Source of the DNA: an uncultured Butyricicoccus sp.
GTDB lineage: Bacteria; Bacillota; Clostridia; Oscillospirales; Butyricicoccaceae
Assembly (NCBI GenBank): GCA_934532985.1
Contig: CAKTAV010000002.1
Span: 1-64,000 of the forward strand
Reading direction: 5' to 3'
Length of the DNA: 64,000 nucleotides
Part shown: positions 34,898 to 41,899 of the stretch, one piece after another
How positions within the stretch are numbered: position 1 is the stretch's first letter
How the letters are laid out: the number at the start of each line of letters is the position of its first letter
The notes under the pieces: model-generated
What the model was told of the DNA's origin: nothing
The model's database searches: none
Seen by the model: only the letters and a program-made list of their open reading frames with translations
Program-made: the position numbers and the translations under genes

Positions 34898-36097
34898 TCA
34901 TAAAGATGATTGCGTCGGGCTGCTTTGTGTGAGCAGGCGGCGATAAGTGAGATCAATGAGGAAGGCGCCGAGCGGGGCGGTGATAATAATCGCGAGGACA
35001 GCGACTGTAAGGACGATATCGCCGCAGGCCAGACCCATGGACAGCGGAATGGCGCCGATGGCAGCCTGTACCGTGGCCTTTGGGCAGTAGGAAATCATGC
35101 AGAACAGACGCTCTTTTTTATTCAGCGGTGTTCTCAGCATACAGAGGAACACACCGACCATGCGGAACAGCAGCGCGCCGAAAATCAAAACCACAGCGGC
35201 TGGACCGGCAGTGACGGCATAGGACGGATCGACCGTGGCGCCGACGAGGACAAACAGCATGATCTCCGCACCGACCCAGAGCTGATTAAACTTTGCTGAG
35301 AGATTGTGCGCGATAACGGGACGCTGCTTCAGCAGAGCGGCGCACAGGCTCATGATGGCGAGCAGACCGGAGAACGGAATGACGGAAGAGATGGCATTTT
35401 CTGGTGCGATAAGCAGGGAGGAAAGGCTCAGCAAAATGAGGAGCTGGACCGTATCGCGCAAAGGGAATCTGTGCAGAAACCGGCTGAGCAGCATGCCGCA
35501 CAGCGCACCGAAGGCGATGCCGGTGAGAATCGAAATCGGCACACGAACTAGTGCAAGCAGGGAAAACGCCTGACCTTGCGCGAGACCGAGGGAAGCGGTG
35601 AACAAAACAATGACAAACACATCATCTACCGAAGCGCCGGCTAGTAAAAGCTGCGGAATGCTCTTGTTGGTGCCGTAGTCGGTCTCCATCAGATGCAGCA
35701 TTTTCGGCACGATAACCGCCGGAGAGACAGCGGCAATGACCGTACCCATGACGGCGGCCTCGACTGTGGAAATACCGAGCAGGCGCGGCGCGAGGAGGAG
35801 CATACCGAGAATCTCACAACAGGCCGGGACAAAGCACAATAAAACTGCAGGGCGGCCGACGGCTTTCAAATCCTTTATATTGAGCGCCAGACCGGCGCGG
35901 CTGAGGATAATGACCAACGCGAACTGGCGAAGATCCGCAGAGATCGACAACAACGAATCATCCAGCAGATTCAAGCAGTACGGGCCGAGAATAATGCCGG
36001 TGAGCAGCATGCCGAGCAGGCCGGGGAGATGCATGCGCTGGAAAAGCATGGATAAAAATAATCCAAGCAAAAAGAGTAGAGCGAAACTGGTGAGCAT
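34898..36097 (-). CDS. Cation/proton antiporter (CPA2 family)
   Basis: A 399-residue membrane protein with about 12 helices, of the monovalent cation:proton antiporter-2 family. It opens FALLFLLGLFLSMLFQRM, followed by LPGLLGMLLTGIILGPY. AVSPAVIVPKM and GASVDDVFVIVLF carry the Asp-containing exchange helix. No C-terminal RCK domain is present. ATG 36097 follows GGAGG; the frame extends 31 codons further, but the site supports this start. Preferred ion (Na+ or K+) is unknown. Confidence 0.88.
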   Translation of the reverse strand: MLTSFALLFLLGLFLSMLFQRMHLPGLLGMLLTGIILGPYCLNLLDDSLLSISADLRQFALVIILSRAGLALNIKDLKAVGRPAVLLCFVPACCEILGMLLLAPRLLGISTVEAAVMGTVIAAVSPAVIVPKMLHLMETDYGTNKSIPQLLLAGASVDDVFVIVLFTASLGLAQGQAFSLLALVRVPISILTGIAFGALCGMLLSRFLHRFPLRDTVQLLILLSLSSLLIAPENAISSVIPFSGLLAIMSLCAALLKQRPVIAHNLSAKFNQLWVGAEIMLFVLVGATVDPSYAVTAGPAAVVLIFGALLFRMVGVFLCMLRTPLNKKERLFCMISYCPKATVQAAIGAIPLSMGLACGDIVLTVAVLAIIITAPLGAFLIDLTYRRLLTQSSPTQSSL

Positions 36098-36240
36098 AAT
36101 GAAAAACCTCCAATGAAATAAAAAAGCTGGTGTCCTCTGCTTTTGCCCTATGCTCCGAAAACGGAACAAAAGGAGAAAAACAGAAGCCATCAGCTGATAC
36201 AGCGGTTTCGGCAGAGCCGTGGGAGTGCTTCATTCCCAGA
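36098..36240 (-). other. Structured leader of the antiporter mRNA, no known class
   Basis: The message would begin near 36238 and carry about 140 untranslated bases. Visible stems on the minus strand include TGGGA/TCCCA, CGGC/GCCG, and a 6-bp stem GTTCCG/CGGAGC (36152-36167). A weak AAAAGC/GCTTTT hairpin is followed by a T-run. I do not recognise a riboswitch class. Confidence 0.4.
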
Positions 36241-36244
36241 CGAG

Positions 36245-36274
36245 AGTATAGCACAGGGAAGAGGAAGCTGTCAA
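36245..36274 (-). promoter_or_regulatory. Promoter of the antiporter gene
   Basis: On the minus strand TTGACA (36269-36274), an 18-base spacer and TATACT (36245-36250) with an upstream TG. Confidence 0.75.
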
Positions 36275-36307
36275 ATTGAAACCAGAAATTTTGAGAAATG
36301 TTACATA

Positions 36308-36336
36308 TTGACATCAAACATGTGAAATGGTATGAT
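36308..36336 (+). promoter_or_regulatory. Promoter of the FMN-riboswitch transcript
   Basis: TTGACA (36308-36313), a 17-base spacer and TATGAT (36331-36336). Transcription would start just before the aptamer. Confidence 0.8.
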
Positions 36337-36346
36337 AAAGAAAATT

Positions 36347-36462
36347 AAAGTTTTCTTCGGAAACGAGAGTATTCTCTACTGGCGGTAACAGCCCGCGAGC
36401 ATTTGCTAATTCGGTGAAACTCCGAAGCCAACAGGTCGGTCTGGAAGGGAGAAGGAGGCTTT
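36347..36462 (+). ncRNA. FMN riboswitch (RFN element)
   Basis: The aptamer is recognised by GGCGGTAACAGCCCGCGAGC, then TTCGGTGAAACTCCGAAGCC and GTCTGGAAGGGAGAAG, in the RFN order. P1 is AAAGTTTTCTTC (36347-36358) with GAAGGAGGCTTT (36451-36462), fully paired if G-U pairs are allowed. The second stem-loop (GAGAGTATTCTC) departs from the usual loop. It lies upstream of a MATE transporter gene on the same strand. Confidence 0.88.
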
Positions 36463-36472
36463 CTGGTGCGAT

Positions 36473-36596
36473 ACCGGATGCTGTATATTCTCTGCTGCAT
36501 ACTCTCCGAAGAAAATCATTACGTTTCCTCGTCAGCATCCGGTTGTGTCGCTCGTGTTTTATGTTGAGCACACAGCCGGATGTTTGCTGCTTTTTT
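36473..36596 (+). terminator. FMN riboswitch expression platform (antiterminator/terminator)
   Basis: A terminator stem (36536-36548 with 36570-36582, one G-U pair) leads into a TTTTTT run at 36591-36596. The 11 bases ACCGGATGCTG at 36473-36483 pair perfectly with 36533-36543, the 5' arm of the terminator, and so form a competing antiterminator. FMN binding would be expected to favour termination. Confidence 0.82.
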
Positions 36597-36626
36597 GGGG
36601 GGATGAGTGTGCGAAGAAAGGACGGA

Positions 36627-38024
36627 ATGTGTATGAAACCGATTCAGAAACAACGAAATCCGCTGGAAACCGAACCGATTCCCAAGCTGATCATGCAGTA
36701 CTCTATCCCGACGACGCTGACGTTGATGGTAAATTACCTGTACAACATTGCCGATCAAATTTTTGTCGGTCAGGGCGTCGGCGTCACGGGCATGGCAGCG
36801 ACGAATATTGCCTTTCCGCTGGTCATTTTGGTCAATGCGATTGCACTGCTGCTCGGTGACGGCTGTGCGGCAAACATCAGCCTGTCGCTGGGACGGAAGG
36901 ACCAGAAAACAGCGGACGACTGTATCAGCCATGCGGTGACACTGATTTTAGGAAGCGGTCTGCTGGCCTCTATACTCTGCTGGATACTAGCGCCGCAAAT
37001 TGTCGTACTGTTTGGCGCGACATCAACGGTGTATGCTGACTCGCTGGCATATCTGCGGACGATTGCATGGGGCATTCTGTTTCAACTCATTTGTCCGGCG
37101 TTTGCCGCGATTATCCGCGCGGACGGTTCGCCGCAGTACACGATGAAATGTATGATGATTGGTGCGGTGATCAACGTCGTGCTCGATCCGATTTTCATTT
37201 TCCTGCTGCACATGGGCGTTGTTGGCGCGGGTATCGCGACGGTCATCGGACAGCTAATTTCCGGCAGTCTATGCCTACTGTATCTGAGAAGGCTGAAGAG
37301 TGTCCATCTGCGTGGTGCGGCGATGCGTCCGACGTGGAAACTGACACGGTGCATTTTGACGCTGGGATTTCCAAGCCTGATGACACAGGCGCTGTCTGCA
37401 CTGGTACAGATTACGCTGAATAACCTGATGCGCACTTATGGCGCGGCGAGCGTTTACGGAAGCGACATCGCACTGTCGGTTTACGGTATGATGATGAAGG
37501 TATACCAGATTTCACACTCGATGTTTGTCGGCGTTTCGTCGGCGATTCAGCCGATCAACGGCTATAATTTCGGTGCGAAAAAGTATGAACGTGTGCGCAA
37601 GACCTATTGCATGGCAACCGGCATTGCGCTGGTGATCTCGGCACTGTGGTTTGTCATTTTTATGGTATTTCCGCGACAGATTGCCATGCTGTTTGTCTCC
37701 GGAAATGCCTTGTATTTGGACGGTGCGCAGCACTGCTTCCGCCTGTACATGCTCGCGTTCTTTGTCTATGGTGTGCATATGACGACGGCATCATTCTTTC
37801 AGGGAATTGGACGACCGACCAAGTCGCTGCTCATTCCTCTGACGCGGCAGGCGATTTTGCTGATTCCGGCGGCGCTGCTGTTGTCCCATTGCTTTGGTTT
37901 GGAGGGTGCGCTGCTCGCAGCGCCGATTGCCGATGTACTCGTCTGCATCCTGTGCTTTGTGCTGATTCATCTGGAATTTCAGCAGTGGCGCAGAAACGGC
38001 TGGTTACCTTCCAAGAATGGATAA
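36627..38024 (+). CDS. MATE-family transporter under FMN riboswitch control
   Basis: A 465-residue multidrug and toxin extrusion-type transporter with twelve helices in two similar halves, e.g. LETEPIPKLIMQYSIPTTLT at the start of the first, and RCILTLGFPSLMTQALSAL at the second. The FMN riboswitch implies flavin-linked expression, so the substrate could be riboflavin or a flavin-like compound. Sequence alone does not show direction. Several in-frame ATG codons (36603, 36627, 36633) exist; 36627 follows AAAGGA and is chosen, with the exact start uncertain by a few residues. Confidence 0.85.
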   Translation: MCMKPIQKQRNPLETEPIPKLIMQYSIPTTLTLMVNYLYNIADQIFVGQGVGVTGMAATNIAFPLVILVNAIALLLGDGCAANISLSLGRKDQKTADDCISHAVTLILGSGLLASILCWILAPQIVVLFGATSTVYADSLAYLRTIAWGILFQLICPAFAAIIRADGSPQYTMKCMMIGAVINVVLDPIFIFLLHMGVVGAGIATVIGQLISGSLCLLYLRRLKSVHLRGAAMRPTWKLTRCILTLGFPSLMTQALSALVQITLNNLMRTYGAASVYGSDIALSVYGMMMKVYQISHSMFVGVSSAIQPINGYNFGAKKYERVRKTYCMATGIALVISALWFVIFMVFPRQIAMLFVSGNALYLDGAQHCFRLYMLAFFVYGVHMTTASFFQGIGRPTKSLLIPLTRQAILLIPAALLLSHCFGLEGALLAAPIADVLVCILCFVLIHLEFQQWRRNGWLPSKNG

Positions 38025-38031
38025 GCGGGAT

Positions 38032-38784
38032 TTATTCCGGGTGCGGATAAAAGACGCGTTCCAAAATTAATCCCTGCGCGGGCATTGTGATTCCGGCGTC
38101 CTGTCGGTTCTTGCTTTCGAATATGGTTTCGATACTATCTGCGTTGCGCGTTCCCGCGCCGATTTCAACGAGCGTACCGGTGAGAATGCGGACCATATTA
38201 TAGAGAAAGCCTGTGCCGCAGTAGACAATTTGCAGCTCACCGTGGTCGCGAAGAATCTCAATGGAATGAATCGTGCGGACGGTGGATTTCTTAAAGCGGT
38301 GATTAACCGAAGAAAAGCCGCGGAAATCATGCTGTCCGCACAGATATGCGGCGGCACGGCGCATGACGTCATCATCTAGCTTTGTCGGCCACGCGCACAC
38401 AAAGCGGCGGCGAAAGACATCCGGAATGCCGGAGTCGTTGATGCAGTAGCGGTATTGCTTGCCGATGGCATTAAGTCGGGCGTGAAAGCGCTCCGGCATT
38501 TCCTTACAGGACAGAACCGCAATGTCGTCCGGCAGATATTGATTGAGATATGCCTGGATTTCTTTTGGGGTGCGGGATGTGGTAAGGCGTGTACTTGCGA
38601 CCTGACCACGGGCATGTACACCGGCATCGGTGCGCCCAGCGCCGTGAATTTCGATAGCGTGATCGGTCATGCGGGATAGGATTTGCTCCAGCTTTTCCTG
38701 AATTGTATGCGGGGTATTGCCCTGCCGCTGCCAGCCGCGATAGCGCGTGCCATCGTATGCAAGGGTGAATTGATAGGTTTTCAT
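38032..38784 (-). CDS. truA: tRNA pseudouridine synthase A
   Basis: A 250-residue enzyme that makes pseudouridine at positions 38-40 of tRNA anticodon arms. The catalytic Asp is Asp53 in GRTDAGVHA. YDGTRYRGWQRQ near the N-terminus and FLYNMVRILTGTLVEIG near the C-terminus are family features. It starts at ATG 38784 behind GGAGG. Convergent with the MATE gene, seven bases apart. Confidence 0.96.
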   Translation of the reverse strand: MKTYQFTLAYDGTRYRGWQRQGNTPHTIQEKLEQILSRMTDHAIEIHGAGRTDAGVHARGQVASTRLTTSRTPKEIQAYLNQYLPDDIAVLSCKEMPERFHARLNAIGKQYRYCINDSGIPDVFRRRFVCAWPTKLDDDVMRRAAAYLCGQHDFRGFSSVNHRFKKSTVRTIHSIEILRDHGELQIVYCGTGFLYNMVRILTGTLVEIGAGTRNADSIETIFESKNRQDAGITMPAQGLILERVFYPHPE

Positions 38785-38811
38785 ACTAGCCTCCGAGTAA
38801 GTTCTGCCCCT

Positions 38812-38817
38812 AGTATA
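38812..38817 (-). promoter_or_regulatory. Extended -10 of the truA promoter
   Basis: TATACT with an upstream TGC on the minus strand, 28 bases before the start codon. The -35 region (TGGCGA at 38835-38840) is weak. Confidence 0.45.
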
Positions 38818-38966
38818 GCATGAATGATGCTATTTCGCCAACTATATGCGTTATTCGCAGGGTACGCGGATGCATACGGGATAGAGAAGATAATCTTTGT
38901 CCGAAATGCATAGAAATAGAAGGAGAGAAGCCTGCAAAAAGTGGATGAATTTTTTATGCAATTGAC

Positions 38967-38995
38967 TTGCAAAAATGTTAGGGAAATGGTACTAT
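38967..38995 (+). promoter_or_regulatory. Promoter of the sodium/amino-acid symporter gene
   Basis: TTGCAA (38967-38972), a 17-base spacer and TACTAT (38990-38995), giving a leader of about 110 bases. Confidence 0.6.
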
Positions 38996-39021
38996 TATAA
39001 CATAAAAGTGATGAAAATTTA

Positions 39022-39101
39022 GGGAATTTACCGTTCAGACAATGATGTCACACGCTTCTTCGTCGTAGAATAGGTAGGTTCCCTTATTTTTTTGAAGGGA
39101 G
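39022..39101 (+). promoter_or_regulatory. Structured 5' leader of the symporter mRNA
   Basis: Bases 39022-39032 pair with 39073-39083 in an 11-bp stem (two G-U pairs), closing a loop that holds GACA/TGTC (39038-39049), with a T-run right after. A competing hairpin, TCCCTT (39080-39085) with AAGGGA (39095-39100), covers the Shine-Dalgarno AAGGGAG. The two structures exclude each other. No known riboswitch class is recognised. The 38818-38966 part of the gap shows nothing clear. Confidence 0.5.
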
Positions 39102-39110
39102 TTTATTCAC

Positions 39111-40532
39111 ATGGAAAAAGTCAACGCAATTGTAAGTGCGGTGGATTCCTTTGTGTGGGGACCAGTGATGCTGGTTCTGCTAGTGGGTACTGGCATCTTC
39201 TTGACGGTGCGCACCGGATTCCACACATGGACCAATTTGCCGTATGCGCTGAAATCGGTTCTGAGCAAAGAGGCGCGTACAACTGAACGCGGCACCGGCG
39301 ATATCTCTCCGTTTGCCGCCTTGATGACCGCACTGGCGGCGACCATTGGTACCGGCAACATTGTCGGTGTCGCGACGGCGCTGGTCAGCGGTGGTCCGGG
39401 CGCTCTGGTTTGGATGGAGATCTCGGCGATCTTCGGCCTTACGAGCAAGTTTTCGGAATGTATGCTGGCGATTAAATACCGCACGGTAAACGAACGCGGT
39501 GAAATGCTGGGCGGCCCGATGACGACAATGAAGCGCGGTCTGAAAAACAAGGCATTTGGTGCGGTTTTGGCAATGCTGTTTGCCATCTTTGCCGTTGTGG
39601 CTTCGTTCGGTATTGGAAATATGACACAGGCAAACTCGATTTCTACGGCGCTGAACAGCTCCTTCCATGTTCCGACCTATGTCACCGGTATTATTATTAC
39701 AGTTTTGGTGCTGTTTATCTTGTTGGGCGGTATTACGCGTCTGTCCAAGGTGTCGTCGGTGATTGTTCCGGTGATGGCAGTATTCTATCTGCTATTTGGC
39801 ATTATCGTTATTCTAGGTAATATCACGTCGGTTCCAAGCGCGATTGTTCTGATGTTTCGCTGTGCATTCAGCCCGACGGCGATTGCCGGTGGTGTCAGTG
39901 GCAGCATTGTTGCCAGCATGATGCAGGCAATGCGCTTTGGTGTTGCCCGCGGTGTATTCTCCAATGAAGCTGGAATGGGCTCTGCGGCGATCACGGCAGC
40001 GGCAGCGACGACGGATGATCCGGTTCGCCAGGGCTATATCAATATGACGGGAACATTCTTTGATACAGTTGTCATCTGTACGGTAACCGGTCTCGCCATT
40101 TGCTCCTCTGGTGTGCTGGGTATGACGGATGCCTCTGGCGAGTTGCTGGAAGGCGCTGCACTGACGATTGCGGCGTTCCGAACCGTACTGGGTGACTTCG
40201 GTGCATACATGGTTACAATCGGCATTGTACTGTTTGCATTTTCCACCATTTTGGGATGGGAATACCATGGTGAAAAAGCTCTGGAGTACATCGTAAAGAA
40301 ACCGGCAATCTGTATGATTTATCGTATTTTGTTTGCCGTAATTGCATTCTTTGGTTCTACGATGTCGTTGGATCTGGTATGGAATCTGTCGGATATTGCT
40401 AATGCACTGATGGCAATTCCGAACCTGATCTGTATGCTGCTACTGTCTGGCACAATTGCAAGCGAGGTAAAGAGATTCCAGCCGATTATCCATGCAGAAA
40501 AAGAAGCAAAAAAGCTTGCGGCAAAAAAATGA
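39111..40532 (+). CDS. Sodium/alanine(glycine)-type symporter (AGCS family)
   Basis: A 473-residue amino-acid:cation symporter with about 10-12 helices. Family features include WGPVMLVLLVGTGIFLTVRT near the start, GTGNIVGVATALVSGGPGAL, and ARGVFSNEAGMGSAAI in the second half. Relatives take up alanine, glycine or other small amino acids with sodium. Start ATG 39111 follows AAGGGAG. The gene has its own promoter and leader. A tandem glycine riboswitch lies on the other strand beyond its 3' end. Confidence 0.9.
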   Translation: MEKVNAIVSAVDSFVWGPVMLVLLVGTGIFLTVRTGFHTWTNLPYALKSVLSKEARTTERGTGDISPFAALMTALAATIGTGNIVGVATALVSGGPGALVWMEISAIFGLTSKFSECMLAIKYRTVNERGEMLGGPMTTMKRGLKNKAFGAVLAMLFAIFAVVASFGIGNMTQANSISTALNSSFHVPTYVTGIIITVLVLFILLGGITRLSKVSSVIVPVMAVFYLLFGIIVILGNITSVPSAIVLMFRCAFSPTAIAGGVSGSIVASMMQAMRFGVARGVFSNEAGMGSAAITAAAATTDDPVRQGYINMTGTFFDTVVICTVTGLAICSSGVLGMTDASGELLEGAALTIAAFRTVLGDFGAYMVTIGIVLFAFSTILGWEYHGEKALEYIVKKPAICMIYRILFAVIAFFGSTMSLDLVWNLSDIANALMAIPNLICMLLLSGTIASEVKRFQPIIHAEKEAKKLAAKK

Positions 40533-40562
40533 GCGCATAAGCAAAAAAAAGAGTAAAGAAAA

Positions 40563-40596
40563 GAGAGCGCCTGCGGAAAGCAAGCGTTCTCTTTTT
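40563..40596 (+). terminator. Terminator of the symporter gene
   Basis: Stem 40563-40574 with 40580-40591 (one mismatch, one G-U pair), loop GGAAA, then TTTTT. The complementary strand also has a T-rich tract, so it may act in both directions. Confidence 0.75.
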
Positions 40597-40621
40597 GTAT
40601 GTGTAGTATTTGAAAAAAGCG

Positions 40622-40656
40622 AAAAAAAAGAGCTAAATCCATTCGGATTTAGCTCT
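40622..40656 (-). terminator. Terminator downstream of the glycine riboswitch
   Basis: A perfect 12-bp stem, AGAGCTAAATCC (40629-40640) with GGATTTAGCTCT (40645-40656) and a 4-base loop. The T-run needed for termination is on the minus strand only (A-run at 40622-40628), so it belongs to the riboswitch transcript. Confidence 0.88.
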
Positions 40657-40701
40657 GAAATAGACAGACATATAAAAATGCATATACTTCTACCTTAAAA
40701 A

Positions 40702-40890
40702 GGGGAGTACTCTGTCCTTTTGCCTGAGAGATTCGCACAGATTGTGCGTTGCACCTTCGGCACTCATCATAAATTGGAAGAATGATTGAGATTCTCCAGA
40801 GCTCCATCCATTCACAGTCGCTTTCTGCTAAAGCAGAAACCTGAGAGTGTTACTCCTTCGGCGGACGCCACGCGTCGCTTTTCTGTGAAT
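40702..40890 (-). ncRNA. Tandem glycine riboswitch (orphan, minus strand)
   Basis: Two aptamers in series, read on the minus strand. Aptamer 1 (40890-40810) is closed by ATTCACAG/CTGTGAAT and has GCCGAAGGAGTAA and CTCTCAGG. Aptamer 2 (about 40809-40702) has TGCCGAAGGTGCAA and CTCTCAGGCAAAAGGACAG, the glycine signature. Its promoter and terminator are on the same strand, but no gene follows; the next feature is the 3' end of the symporter gene in the opposite orientation. The whole RNA would be about 280 bases. Confidence 0.9.
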
Positions 40891-40907
40891 ATCATCTGGT
40901 CACTTTT

Positions 40908-40936
40908 ATTATAGTTAGCCTGCCGCGAAAAGTCAA
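40908..40936 (-). promoter_or_regulatory. Promoter of the glycine riboswitch RNA
   Basis: On the minus strand TTGACT (40931-40936), a 17-base spacer and a perfect TATAAT (40908-40913), just 16 bases after the pfkB stop codon. Confidence 0.85.
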
Positions 40937-40951
40937 CGGATTTTTCACGCG

Positions 40952-41899
40952 TTATCGAACGTAGCGTTCAAAACGCATGGCAACCTGCTCGGCATTCTGC
41001 ACGCCGGTGGATGCGCCGACAACCTCGACAGAGACAGAGGCGCAGGCGTTGGCGTAGTAGGTACAATCCTCAAACGAGAGGCCATCCAGCAGGGCGTGGT
41101 GGAATCCTGCGGCGAAATTGTCGCCGGCGCCCGTTGTGTCCAGACAGAGGGTATCCGGACAGGCCGGAATATAGCGGCGGATTTTGCTGTCGCCGATTAA
41201 GCAGCCGTCCTCACCGAGCTTGATGACAACATGTCTGGCTCCGGCGGCGAGAAATGCGTCAATCATTTCCTCTGGTGTGTTGCAGCCAGTGACCGCATGC
41301 GCTTCCGCACGGTTGGCAAAGACATAGTCCAGCTCTTTCATGAGCGGAGCGAGATCGTCAATAGTTTCGTTATTCTTCGGCAAAACGAAGTCGGCGCAGG
41401 TGATGATGCCGCGCTTGCGTGTCATATGCGCGATGTTGGCAAAGTCCACAATGCTGATACGCGGGAACACAAAGATGCTTGCCAGCGAAAGCAGACGAAT
41501 GCCATCCAGACATTCCGGTGTAAAATCCTCTGGCAGCAGCATGCGCAGGCTGCCGTTTCGGTTGGTATAAAAACGGCGTTCTCCGTTTCCGTCGACAAGG
41601 ACGATGTTCACGCCAGTGTCCAGCTCCAAGTCGCGGTTGACAAACTGCGTGTCGATACCAAAACGCTTGCAGTGAGCTTCGAGATAGTCTCCCGCAAAGT
41701 CACAGCCCCAGCGGCTGATCAGGCGTACGCTGCGCCCTAGGCGGGAGAGAACGGTCGCTTCATTGAGGGCGTCGCCGCCGGTCGTCATACCGATGTAATC
41801 CACCGGGGTAGAATGGCGGGTAAAAACAGTGGGATCAGCCGGTGTCACCGGAACATCAATGACACCAGCGCCGAAAATAGCAACTTCACAGTGATTCAT
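40952..41899 (-). CDS. PfkB-family carbohydrate kinase
   Basis: A 315-residue ribokinase-like sugar kinase. The C-terminal signature DTTGAGDNFAAGF holds the catalytic Asp, and the N-terminal GGDALNEATVLSRLG carries the Gly-Gly substrate motif. The start is ATG 41899 behind AGGAGG, overlapping the end of the MATE gene by 14 bases; a longer frame exists but has no site. Substrate (fructose, ribose, nucleoside or other) is unknown. Confidence 0.9.
   Translation of the reverse strand: MNHCEVAIFGAGVIDVPVTPADPTVFTRHSTPVDYIGMTTGGDALNEATVLSRLGRSVRLISRWGCDFAGDYLEAHCKRFGIDTQFVNRDLELDTGVNIVLVDGNGERRFYTNRNGSLRMLLPEDFTPECLDGIRLLSLASIFVFPRISIVDFANIAHMTRKRGIITCADFVLPKNNETIDDLAPLMKELDYVFANRAEAHAVTGCNTPEEMIDAFLAAGARHVVIKLGEDGCLIGDSKIRRYIPACPDTLCLDTTGAGDNFAAGFHHALLDGLSFEDCTYYANACASVSVEVVGASTGVQNAEQVAMRFERYVR

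Noticed and set aside
40702..40890. Glycine riboswitch as the normal 5' leader of the symporter or of pfkB
   Set aside because: It lies on the minus strand, downstream of the plus-strand symporter and downstream of the minus-strand pfkB stop, so it can lead neither gene.
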